The notes under the pieces were generated by a model. The model was not told the origin of the DNA. It saw only the letters and a program-made list of their open reading frames with translations, and searched no databases. Positions 1 through 10,603 of a stretch of DNA of 64,000 bases are shown in pieces. This stretch comes from Quillaja saponaria. Lineage: Eukaryota > Streptophyta > Magnoliopsida > Fabales > Quillajaceae. Within the stretch, counting starts at the first letter, position 1. Every line of letters starts with the position of its first letter. Both the position numbers and the translations under genes were made by a program. The stretch covers positions 15,084,001 to 15,148,000 of the forward strand of contig CM055613.1 of the NCBI GenBank assembly GCA_029379385.1, in the 5' to 3' direction.

Positions 1-587
1 CTAGCTATATTTAACTTTTTAAATATCGTTTATAAATTTTGACAAATTTTACAATGGTTGCATCATCTTTGAAAATTGCATGTCATATTTCTATTGTCGA
101 ACAAAGTTATTTAATAAATTCTATAACTCAAACAAAAAAATGTTGTATTATCATATTATAGTAAAAAAAAAAAGAGAGTATGATTAAGGTAATTAAATTA
201 AATTGATTATATAACAAAGAGAGCAAGTAGATCGCCGCAAATGTCTCCTTTATAAATAGGTGGAGAAGGAAAGCATATGATCAATAATATATATGGGCCC
301 CTTTTTGGCAAATAATATTTTCGTCATCATTTATTCATTTACAACTTCTAGAACTTCATAGAATTTTTGCATTTCTAGAAAGTGGTTTCTGCTTTTATGA
401 GGTCTAAGTAGTTAGTACGTGTTAACTTGGTTTACTTCACTACTTCCATAGCTAGCCAAATGCGTTACATTTCAGAATGAGAAAGCCGTTTGTCTTTGCA
501 AATTTCAAAAGCACTTCTGTATTATTATTATTTTTTTCTTCTAACCCATCGATCACCAAACACGTCCAAACTAGCTACAGATTATTA

Positions 588-828
588 AACTCATTCTTAA
601 AACTAATTAATATTAGACATAGTGATATTTAGACTTATATGTAGTGTTAAGTCTCACTCCATTCACATGGAACATAGAGTTTTGCTCCATTTTGGGTTGT
701 GGCAAGGATTAGAGTGTTTGCGAATTTAGAACCCCAGTACGTTAGCTAAGCTGGATGGTTTAAATCTAGTTTTAATACCATGTTGAAGTCTCACTCTTAT
801 AACTAATTAATTAATTTTAAGAATGAGG
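588..828. repeat. Imperfect terminal inverted repeat, possible small MITE
   Basis: CTCATTCTTAAAACTAATTA near 590 recurs as its reverse complement (TAATTAATTTTAAGAATGAG) near 806-827. The arms are about 22 bases long and about 200 bp apart. No target-site duplication is obvious, so the class is unknown. Confidence 0.35.
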
Positions 829-1102
829 CTTCAATAGAGATCAACACTCGTTATCAAGTGATATCAAGTTGCTTGGCTAGTAAGCTAATTTTTTTGTTTT
901 GTTTTTTATTTATTTAGAGATCAGGTGTATCCGAATCAATTTACGCTCATCTCGACTAATCAGCATTCTTGTCCGATCAATAACAAGCCAACCATGCTGG
1001 GACTAAAGTTTTAATTATTCATATCGAACTTAATTTTGGAGAAGAAGACCGTGGACTATACCTTTTTCTTTTCTTAATTCTCTGTTTCACTAATAAGAAT
1101 TT

Positions 1103-1105
<3 letters not shown>

Positions 1106-1138
<33 letters not shown>
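1106..1138. repeat. (TA)n microsatellite
   Basis: Uninterrupted TA dinucleotide run seen directly in the spacer. Confidence 0.95.
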
Positions 1139-1144
<6 letters not shown>

Positions 1145-1330
1145 TAATTATTCTTCATTGCTTGTAATTGTGAGACATGAAAATGTGATAGAACAAATAT
1201 ATCTGAATTCAATTACTAGAAATTATTGTTAATAATAAATTAGCACATAACAATTTTCATTAATTTCTTCTGAACTAATAATTTTCAATATTGGCCTTCT
1301 TCTTCTCAAATATTTTCATAAAATCAATAA

Positions 1331-1480
1331 GAGTTGGCTGTAATAGTAAGTGAGTTGCACTCCCAAGGTGAGAACACAAGTTCGAACCTAGGAGCGAACA
1401 ATTGTTGGAGGGTCATCTAATCACGACAGAGCCGAGAAATTAGTCTCAAAATAATGCAGAGGAAATCCAAGAAACCAAAA
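1331..1480 (+). mobile_element. Possible tRNA-derived SINE fragment
   Basis: A stretch with a polymerase III box-B-like motif (AGTTCGAACCT near 1380) lies about 45 bases after a weak box-A-like segment (TGGCTGTAATAGTAAGTG), with an A-rich end near 1470. This is the architecture of plant tRNA-derived SINE heads, but no second copy or target duplication was seen, so the call is tentative. Confidence 0.3.
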
Positions 1481-2984
1481 AATATATATATATATTTCCA
1501 TAAAACTCATTTTCCACTACTAAATATATAATTTCCATCTTTTCATTGATATTCTATATTACAATCAAGTTCTTTCTTTGTTAACAAAGAAGAATCACTT
1601 TGTGCACTTTGGCAAGTTCTCTATAAAGATTTTGTGCATATTAAAATTGAATGAGCATTTAGCTAGAAGACAAAATTGAATGAGCATTTAGCTATAATTT
1701 CCACCCAAATCTTGCACTTTAAGATGAAATTGAATTACAAACCAACATTTGGCCACTAAGACTTAATTAAGTATGCTAGATATAAAAAAATTAGGGTTTA
1801 AAAGTGAGTGATGAGCTCCCTTCAAATTGGAGCTCACTATTGTGGTCTTAATTATTAATTTGGTAAGATAAATTAAGTTAATTATGTTTCTTTTTCCATT
1901 TTTACTTTTTGTTTTTGTTTTATTTTCAAAATAAATACCATGAAATGATTAATTAACACGAAATGGAAAAATTAATTATGAGATAATATCTTTTCCCACT
2001 ACAAACTTGTATTAGATTAAATTCTCAATCAGACAAGGAATTGAAGCACTTGACTCTCCTTTGGCAGTTTGTTGATAGTCAATTTTTAATGCCAATATTT
2101 ATGCTTAAAATTATATTCCTCTATAAGCCTACTATTATTATTTTGCTTTTTAACTTAGGATTTTTCTAACTAGTGCCCAAAGGGCACTTGATAAGGTACA
2201 ATAAATGTGAACTTTGGAATTTGAAACATTCCAAAAATAAAAAATTATTTATTAAGTAGCATTAAAATCATGGTCAACCACTACAATTAATAATACAAAA
2301 TTTCTATATTTATCACTTTAACAAGTGCCTTATAGACACCCTGTTAGAAAAATCCTTTAACTTATATTGGAATAACATATCAATTTTTTTATATTCACAT
2401 GAAATAAAAGTGATCATGAATGTACTTCCTTAACTTCTAGAATAACTAAAGCTAAATAGTTCCTAAATTAATTAATTAATTAGTATTAATGTACTTTAAA
2501 TTAAGGAACTCTCTCTCTCTCTCTCAAAAACACAAAGTGGTCCATCTTGTAGGATCGGACCTAACACTTATTTAATGCAAGTATGGTTCTGAAAACAACG
2601 AAAATTCTATACTTTAGATCCTCAATCTGCTTTCACTAATTCTCTTCCGTACATTCCTTTGGGTGCTATCTTGTATCCTGCATATATTCATATTCCACAT
2701 TAATAAAGAATTCATTACCTAAACTACACTCTCTTTTGTTTTCTTATTGAGATTCGTGTAAAATATTTACGGTACTAAAGACCCATATTAACTAGTATAT
2801 TTCATAATCCCACTCAGTTAATTTGTCATTTTGGCATGAAGTGTAAAAGTGTGATATTCATTTTTTATTTTGAATGTTTTACCCTTACAACACTAGATAA
2901 TTTTTAGGATTAAAGTCACCTAATTATTATATGTGTATGGAACAATTTGTTTGGTGCATAAAAGTCTTCCTTCGATCCACAAAA

Positions 2985-3140
2985 TATGGTTTAAATGATA
3001 AGACACGCTTGAATTCAGTCAAGAGTTCGAGTTCGTAAGAAAACACACTTGTTAAAAGGGACAGCTACGAATCCCAAATGATATTAGGCTCACACCCAAA
3101 AAGGTGTAGGGAAAAAACCTAAAAAAAATAAAATAAATTT
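2985..3140 (+). mobile_element. Possible tRNA-derived SINE
   Basis: A box-A-like segment (TGGTTTAAATGATAAGACA) is followed about 35 bases on by a box-B-like GAGTTCGAGTTCG near 3020. The piece ends in an A-rich tail (runs of A near 3120). Order and spacing fit a tRNA-derived SINE. Family unknown. Confidence 0.4.
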
Positions 3141-4014
3141 ATTCCTTCTCATTTACATTGCGAGTTTCACGTGAAGTCTATTTATTTTATGTAAAATAGC
3201 TCCGTACATATAAGTGATTCTTTAAATTAAGGAATTAGAATTGCATGCCTTTAATATACTTTATTATTGATTCTTATGGTTAAAGATAGGCGTATGTTCA
3301 TCCAAAATTACAAAATAAATTATTTAATATCATAAATCAAAATAAGAGAAACAAATGAAACGAGGGGTCCAAAATTAGTGTTTTAGATGAGGCAGGAGGC
3401 TTTTGGGCATCTTTTGCAATTTCCTAATAATGAATTTGTACTAAAATGAACACTGAAGTAGAGGATTAATTATTTGGGCATTACGGCTACTCAGTCTCTG
3501 TGAGTCAACAATTAAGAAAAGGTATTTCTTGTTTTGGTAAGACAGCATATTCTCCATCATGATGCTGAGCTTGCTTTCTCCACCGTTGGATTGCTTCTTT
3601 TTGCCAAACCAGGTAAAATCTGAACCTTCCAAGTTCCAAGTGCTATTACACATCAAAAGGCTCCCACAGTGGAATTCTGAATATATCAAACTTCTGATCC
3701 GGAATCCTGCAGCAGATTGGGAAGTGGGCCCAATACACGTGTCAACTTTTTGTCATATTAACGATTATTTTTACATTGTTTGAGTGAGAGTTTAATTTTA
3801 TTTAAGTTTACAAATCGTTACAGTTATTGACATTCCTCAAATAAACGATTCCAGAATTCGAATTTTTAGCCTTCTCATAAGATTGCAATTCGCTTATCAC
3901 TACGACAACCACTTTTGGATAAGTTTAATTAATATATTAATCTAGTTTTAATCGAGCTAATAACATATGATAATCATCTCATCTCATTTTTAACAATTTG
4001 CATATTAATTTAAT

Positions 4015-4240
4015 ATATATAAACGTGAGATGTTCGTACCAAAAGATTTAATTTAATGTTTGACTCCATAATGTTTTGATTAGGAACAACATTCTTTTTA
4101 ATTTTCATTTGTGCGTAAAAGTAAATATAAACTTGAGATGTTCGTAATGAAAGGTTCAACTTAATTTTTAACTCCATAATGTTTCGCTTAGGAGTTAGCA
4201 ATAAGAAAATATCCTTTTTAATTTTCTTTTGCGCGTAAAA
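4015..4240. repeat. Diverged 108-bp tandem duplication upstream of SWEET
   Basis: Two adjacent copies share GAGATGTTCGTA (at 4027 and 4135), ACTCCATAATGTTT and TTTTTAATTTTC followed by TGCGTAAAA or GCGCGTAAAA. The period is 108 bp. It lies about 0.75-0.95 kb upstream of the SWEET start codon. Confidence 0.8.
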
Positions 4241-4828
4241 ACTGACAAAGCGAAATAACTTATGTATACATATATGGGTAGCTAGATACACATACAAATT
4301 AATAAGCTTTAGTAATTTTTTTAGGCCACATGATCACAAATGTGGGCCACATTAATTGGATTAACCGATGGTGTTGCTGACGCCGAAGATGGTGAAGAAA
4401 TTTGGTTTGTTATGGTAACATTTGAGTTGGTGTGCTTAATGAAGTAGAGGAATGACAACCTTACTAGCTACTACCTTAGAAAGACACTAAGGAAGTGTCT
4501 AGCTAATTCCTTAGAACTGAACTATGTGTTGTAAACCTTAAAACCACTTGGTGGGTGACACATCAGAAAGGAGTCAGGTGGGACCCTAGGAATTTTGAAA
4601 ATGTAGCAGGAATGGTACTAGCAAGTAGGGCGTACCTGGTGGGAATGTGTTTGAGTTTTAGAGAAAGCAACCAAATAAGGTAAATATAGGTGAATAGGGT
4701 AAGAAAGCAGTATTGAATTTGTGTTAACTCAAAGTTCAAAGTGAACGACTGGAAAGGAACCTAAAGTTACATTAATTGATGCTTCACATTCTTGTATTTG
4801 TAATACAACTTGACTGTCTTTTACTCAC

Positions 4829-4835
4829 TATAAAA
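4829..4835 (+). promoter_or_regulatory. TATA box of the SWEET gene
   Basis: TATAAAA about 150 bp upstream of the SWEET ATG, followed by a purine-rich GAGAGA-containing leader (about 4870-4950) typical of plant 5' untranslated regions. Inferred from position and sequence only. Confidence 0.6.
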
Positions 4836-4980
4836 TGCAGCTCTGTTAACCTCTCCTCTTCACCATTTGGTGGAGATTGAGAGAATGATATAGCGAGTGA
4901 GTTTGTGAGAGGGACATAGAAAGAGAGTCAGAGAGACTCTAACATTAATTTAAAGAGCTAGTTTTGGTTCATCAGAGAAG

Positions 4981-6021
4981 ATGGCCATTCCCCAGCAGAC
5001 ATTGGCTTTTGCATTTGGCCTTTTAGGTATTATATAATTTCTCAAGCTCTTATATATTATTTTTAGTAATTAATTAACTTTTTTTTTTTTGTACCTTGAA
5101 TATGAGAAGAACTGATATACATACATTTTGTTGTTTCTTGTCTGTCTTTTTTGGTGTTACTAATATAAAAGGCAACATCATCTCCTTTATGGTCTACCTT
5201 GCTCCATTGTAAGTGATCTTGAAATAATTATCATTGGTTTTCTTTCTTAAGTGAATAATTTTCATTATTATGATTGATTGATATATTGTCGGCTGCAGGC
5301 CAACATTTTATCAAGTTTACAAGAAAAAATCCACTGAAGGGTTCCAGTCAGTTCCATATGTTGTGGCACTATTCAGTTCAATGCTTTGGATTTACTATGC
5401 CATACTTAAAGACAATGTTGGTCTCCTTCTCATCACCATTAACGCCTTTGGATGTCTCATAGAATCACTCTACATTGCCATATTCCTCTATTATGCCCCA
5501 AAGAAGGCTAGGGCAAGTTGTTTTTCTTTTTTTCTTCTTTTTATTTTTATTTTTATGCATAAAATACTTTTTATTTTTTAAATAATTAACTGATCATTTT
5601 TTGGTGGGACAGATTCTGACTGTGAAGCTGCTTCTCTTACTGAATGTGTTCGGGTTTGGTTTGATGCTTGTCTTGACTCTGTTCCTTGCTAAGGGGGAAA
5701 AAAGACTTGGTATTCTTGGATGGATTTGCTTGGTATTTAATACAAGTGTGTTTGCTGCACCTCTATGCATCATGGTGAGGATGCATGCATATGATCATTA
5801 GCTAATTTATAATTAGCTAGTTAGCTAGGCTGTAATTTCTTATAAATATACAGTTTTAATTAAAATTACTTTGATGTAAATGCAGAGACAAGTTATACGA
5901 ACTCGAAGCATGGAGTTCATGCCGTTTACTTTGTCTTTCTTCTTAACTTTGGGTGCAGTCATGTGGTTCTTCTATGGTCTTTTCCTTAAGGACTACTACA
6001 TTGCTGTAAGTCAAATATTAA

Positions 6022-6079
<58 letters not shown>

Positions 6080-6409
6080 GAATTGGTTTTTGTTTCTAAG
6101 TAATATTTGTGAAAAGTCTTGTTCTCTGTTTGGATTTGGTTTTTTTTTTTTTTTTTTTTGGTGAACAGTTTCCAAACACACTTGGGTTTATTTTTGGGAT
6201 TGTACCAAATGGTGCTTTATTTGATGTACAAGAATGCCAAACAAGTAGTATTGGAGGAGCCAGAGCTTCAAGAATTATCAGACCATATAATTGATGTTGT
6301 GAAGCTTAACACAGTTGTCTGCCCACCTGAACTTAACCCTGCAGTCATTCCTTTGGCCATTAATGCCACAGCTGCAATATTAACTGAGGACAGCTGCTGC
6401 AGATCATGA
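4981..6409 (+). CDS. SWEET: SWEET sugar transporter, clade III type (MtN3/saliva), frameshift in last exon
   Basis: Seven-helix plasma-membrane uniporter; clade III members mainly move sucrose. Exons: 4981-5026, 5172-5208, 5299-5512, 5613-5774, 5886-6005, 6169-6409. The start [17 protein letters not shown] is typical. Two MtN3 repeats are visible: residues about 12-97 (with [20 protein letters not shown]) and about 130-215 (with [20 protein letters not shown]). The clade III assignment is by overall resemblance. Intron 3 needs a GC donor (AGG/GCAAGT) to keep frame. Exon 6 starts correctly ([12 protein letters not shown]), but GTACCAAATG at 6203-6211 has one base more than the expected GTA-CAA-ATG. 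As written, the frame ends at 6294 (234 aa, helix 7 spoiled, tail lost). With that base ignored, the conserved frame runs [11 protein letters not shown] to the stop at 6407-6409, about 272 aa, normal for the family. It is either a damaged allele or a sequence error. Confidence 0.93.
6024..6159. repeat. Intronic (TA)n and poly-T tracts in the last SWEET intron
   Basis: A (TA)n run of about 50 bases (6026-6075) and a T run of about 19 (6140-6159) lie in the 163-bp intron 6006-6168, just before the acceptor. Such runs are hard to assemble, which matters for the nearby frameshift. Confidence 0.9.
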
Positions 6410-9400
6410 AGAAGATGCAAATTTGAAGGAACAAATAGATTATCAAGCCACAATAACAGTAGTTTAACCAAATTGAAGGGACTTCACTACTACATATATA
6501 ATTTTCAAGAGCATGGTTAATTAATCTGTCATGGGTTTGGGTTAGTTAATTGTTAATTATGTAAAAAAGTTTGGCTTGCTTCCATGCAGCATGACTGTAA
6601 TTGTCAAAGGTGTCGATGTTAAAGCAGTAGTTAGTGTGTCTCTCCCCCTCATAATTTGTCACTCTCACTGTGTCCCTAATCAGTTAACTCATTCTCTCTG
6701 TAATCTGTGTTTGCTCTTTTTAATGTCTATGATGCTTTTACATTTATATGTAGTTTGTATTTTTTGAGGTTATGTTTTATCCAATTGTTGATTTACAAAG
6801 GAAAGTTAAACTCACTTATTTATTTATTTATTTCCTTAAAAGAAAAATGAGAAGATAGGTAGGGTATCACACAGTTTCCAACATAAAGTATTACATTCAT
6901 ATTACTATCATCATATATCTAGAAGAACCCTACCGTATTTATGTCAGGACTGAGGTTAAAGGGTTCCTTGAGAGTAGTCATGATTATGTGTGAGAATGTA
7001 AATTTACTCTTAACAAAGACTGTCAAAATGATTTAAACTCTCAACTGTGACACAATTGTGTGCTATATAATTTTGTGTGATTTTACAATCAATAAGTATT
7101 TTATCCAACTATAAATTTACATAAAAAAAATAATGGGTGGGAGATATCGATGTGCATACACACCCACTAAAAACTTATATGCCTAAATAGCAGCACTACT
7201 ATTTACAAATTTAAAGTCTTCCCAATATGTAATTCTAAAACTTCAAGACTCCTTTAATTGTTACACATTTTGTAGATAGTACCATTGCAAGAATTAACTT
7301 CAATACTATATATTATTGTTAAAGTTATGAGTATGATTATATATAGCAATTAAGTTTTCCCTAAAGATAAGAGAAAGAGGGGAAAGGGAGAAAGGGAGAA
7401 AGGGAGAAAGGAATAATTTCATTTGTGTCATCATCAATTAATGACAGATCTAGAAATTTTTGTTAGTAGGAAAGAAATATTAGATAAGAAAATAGTTTTT
7501 ATAGGCGAAGAGGGTGAGAGAAAATGGGATAGAAAGTGAGTTATTTTAGGAATAGAATATATAGTGGTTGTAGAGGGTAATTTTTATTTTTTTTAGAATT
7601 AAATTTTATATAACAACCCTTAATAGAAAAAGAAAGAAAGTGTATAACTAAGTAAACATGATGAATCTTATGAAAAAGGTAAAGGTAAAAAGAGAGGAGG
7701 CCAATAGTATAGGTAAGTATAATAGAGAACATATTATGCTTTAAGTAAGAATACAAATTTATTCCCCATGATATTAAGAAATGAAATATATCTTCCTGAC
7801 TACCAGACCGACTCTTTTATATTGATTAGCAATGAAAAAAAATAAAAATTTATTGAAAGAAAAATTATATTTTCATTGAATTTGTTAATTGTTTAGATAC
7901 ATAATTGTATAACTTGAAAACTCAGTGAATCTATACTTACCATACCTCATTGAACAGGGGCAGAATGTAAAAGGGACTGATCATGGCAGTGCAATATATA
8001 TGACATTGATGATTCAATTCAATCTAAAACAAAATTATAAGACTATAGGGATTGTTTGGAATTTTGCATATATCATTCATCAGTTAGTTTTTATATATTG
8101 TTTGACAATAATATGATAATATGTATGCGTATTGTGTACACTTCTTACATTGTGGATGATAATAATTAGACTACACATGAGAGAGAAAAATAATAATACA
8201 ATAATATATTTATATTGTCTAAAACATACTTAAACTTATAGTATCTAATTTTATACGATACGTGAAATAAGTTATTTGACTCTTCTAACGTGTTTGTAAT
8301 AATTAGAATACTCTCAAAAATTAAGTTGTATTTGACTTTAATAAAAATAATAATTTACCATAATAATGTCAACCTAAAATAGCAAAAGTCAAAAGAAAGT
8401 GAAAGTTGTTTGAGAAATTTATTTTCTTGCTCAATGCCAAGCCTACTTGTATATAACTTTTCCAAAATACCAAAGAATTGGCCTTTTATTCTTTTTTCTG
8501 ATATGGCTCTTGGGGAAATGAATGAATGTTTACCATTCTTGTCTTAGATGCTCATCAAAGTGACCAAAACAAAAGAAAATAATGTGTTATCCTGTATCCA
8601 ACTAGTGGGGAATCGTAGAGTCTATTACATATCAAATAGTGTCAAATGACTCGAAAGTTTGTACATAGACAATCTATTTGACCCCACCACATCAATGTCT
8701 TGTGCTATATATGTATGTGATATATCCCCCTGCAAGGTAGGATGCCCTAGGAAAGTTTTAGAATGAGGAAAAAAGACAATGTTAGGGAGAGGGTTAGATT
8801 GATATATATATATATATATATATTTATATTTAGCTCGAATAAAACTGTGAATGATTCTATTTTTATTGGAGAGACTTGTTTCTACACAATTCTTTATTTA
8901 GTATGATTTTATATGTGAATTTTATATGTAAGAAAGAATGTTATTTCTTTTCCGTGAAATTGTACTCTTTTTTTTTAATTAAAGTTGCGTTTGAAAGGAA
9001 AAGTGTTTGATGGATTGATGTAAGATTCTGAGTAAGCTTATAACTTAATTAATAAAACAATAGGCCAAATTAAGGTGGATATGCACTAATTAAGTACATT
9101 TACTTAATTGATGAAAACAAGAATGGGCCAAAGATATGGAAGGATAAAGCACCAAATGACCAAATATTAGATCAGAGCTTCTAATCAATGAATCAAGATA
9201 AACATGCTTATTATATCAATCTCAATCTGTAATCCCAATAAGAAAGACACAGACAGGACATGAATGCGTGAGCTTAGGTGTTGATAATTAAAGTTGTCGA
9301 TCGGATAATTTTCCAGATGTAAAGATAAGTAATCCCTTCCATGTTCATCATGCTTAAGCACTTTTCTCCTTTCCCTGTGCTTAGATTGATCCTCGAACAC

Positions 9401-10603
9401 ACATACAAACACACGAAATGCATGTTGAAACATGCATGCATAGCTTGGGATAAGGGTGATGCAATCACCCACTTGACTAATGGCTTTTAATTTGCAAGTA
9501 TTGAGCAATGTTAAAATCATCTAGTGCTTTATCTCAATGTCCTTCAAGCCTTTATATAGGAAGATTAGTTTGCAATCATTGTCAAAATACAAACCCTATG
9601 TTTTTCTTTTTAGTTGATGAGGTTGGCTAGTAGTGGCAAGCAAAATGCCATGTTATATGATCAACTTTGTGGGGGATCAGGGGGGACCTTAGCTTATATC
9701 ATCCTTAATTCAATTACGTCTACCAAATCTGGAAATTTTTAAATATTGCAGAGATTGATATACCCTTGACTCTTATCTAATGATGTCATGACGCAGTTAA
9801 TAATTGAGAATTGAGACCAAGATATATGTGCTTTTTAGCCATTTCAATAAAGAGTTCCTTTCTTGACGGATGTTGTCTAATGTGATGCAAGCAATCTGAA
9901 TTATATTTTTCTTCTTTGATTCCAATATCAATCACATAATTGGAACCTATATCAAAAAGCAATTTATCATGCACTAATTAATGTCATGGTTCAAATCAGA
10001 ATCTTGTCAAACAAAATCATTTTTTTGAAAGGAAATCGTTCAAAAAGTTGCGTTTTCTTTTGGGAAAGAAAGATTAAGTGCACCAAATCAGCCAAGAGAT
10101 TCTCATAGAGATGGTGATTCTACTTCTTGACGCTATAATACATACCAGATACAGGAAATTTTAGTTCAAAAACGGGATACCATATCTGTTACTGTAGTTT
10201 ACATAAATCAGTGAACAGAAACTTAACAAGGTCTAATTCAATAACCATAGCTTTGACACTGCATAATTAAATTCCACATAACAGCCTACCGACAACAAAA
10301 TACACTGGTAACAGAGTATAATACCAATGATGTTGAACCATAATTTGGTCCATCAACAAACAATGAATATCTCTTTTCTCTTTCTAAACATTGAAAAATT
10401 TCCTCTCCACTGAAGTACACTCCATTGGCTAATGTCAAGTTAGCAATAGTGCAACAGAAGAATCCCTGTCCTTTGATCAAAGACCAGAAAAACCATATAA
10501 TCTTTCTCTTGAACTGGAGTATCCAAACCTCAATGCAACACCCCTATGGATGCAACATAGCAATACAGCTTTCATTCAAGGGCATGAATCAAAAGATAAG
10601 TGT
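6410..10603. other. Gene-poor AT-rich spacer
   Basis: It holds the 3' untranslated region of SWEET, then AT-rich DNA with a GGGAGAAA repeat near 7378-7408 and a (TA)n tract near 8803-8822. The one noteworthy open frame is 9185-9520 on the minus strand (111 aa, real ATG, TATATAAAGG-like sequence just upstream near 9552-9561). It has no domain I recognise and reads like chance coding. I see no other gene. Confidence 0.6.
9185..9520 (-). CDS. Hypothetical small ORF, doubtful
   Basis: An ATG-started frame of 111 codons on the minus strand, with a TATA-like motif 30-40 bp upstream. The peptide has no motif, repeat or signal sequence that I recognise, and a second overlapping frame of 64 codons weakens the case. 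It could be a transcript with no coding role or simple chance. Confidence 0.15.
   Translation of the reverse strand: MILTLLNTCKLKAISQVGDCITLIPSYACMFQHAFRVFVCVFEDQSKHRERRKVLKHDEHGRDYLSLHLENYPIDNFNYQHLSSRIHVLSVSFLLGLQIEIDIISMFILIH

Larger units (their letters stand above)
1..4980. other. AT-rich intergenic region and SWEET upstream region
   Basis: I find no convincing protein gene here. Short open frames are present but lack recognisable domains, and several open only with non-ATG codons. The stretch holds a (TA)n tract near 1106-1138, two possible SINE-like pieces (about 1331-1480 and 2985-3140), an inverted repeat (588-828), a 108-bp tandem duplication (4015-4240) and, at its end, the core promoter and leader of the SWEET gene. 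Confidence 0.7.

Noticed and set aside
1808..1838. Hairpin with GAGCTCCCTTCAA resembling a miR159/miR319 site or precursor
   Set aside because: The miRNA seed side does not pair (AATTGGA instead of a TCCAAA-like end), and the 8-bp stem is far too short for a precursor.
3441..3783. Overlapping open frames on both strands (82 and 74 codons)
   Set aside because: The minus-strand frame starts at TTG. Neither shows a recognisable domain or splice partners.
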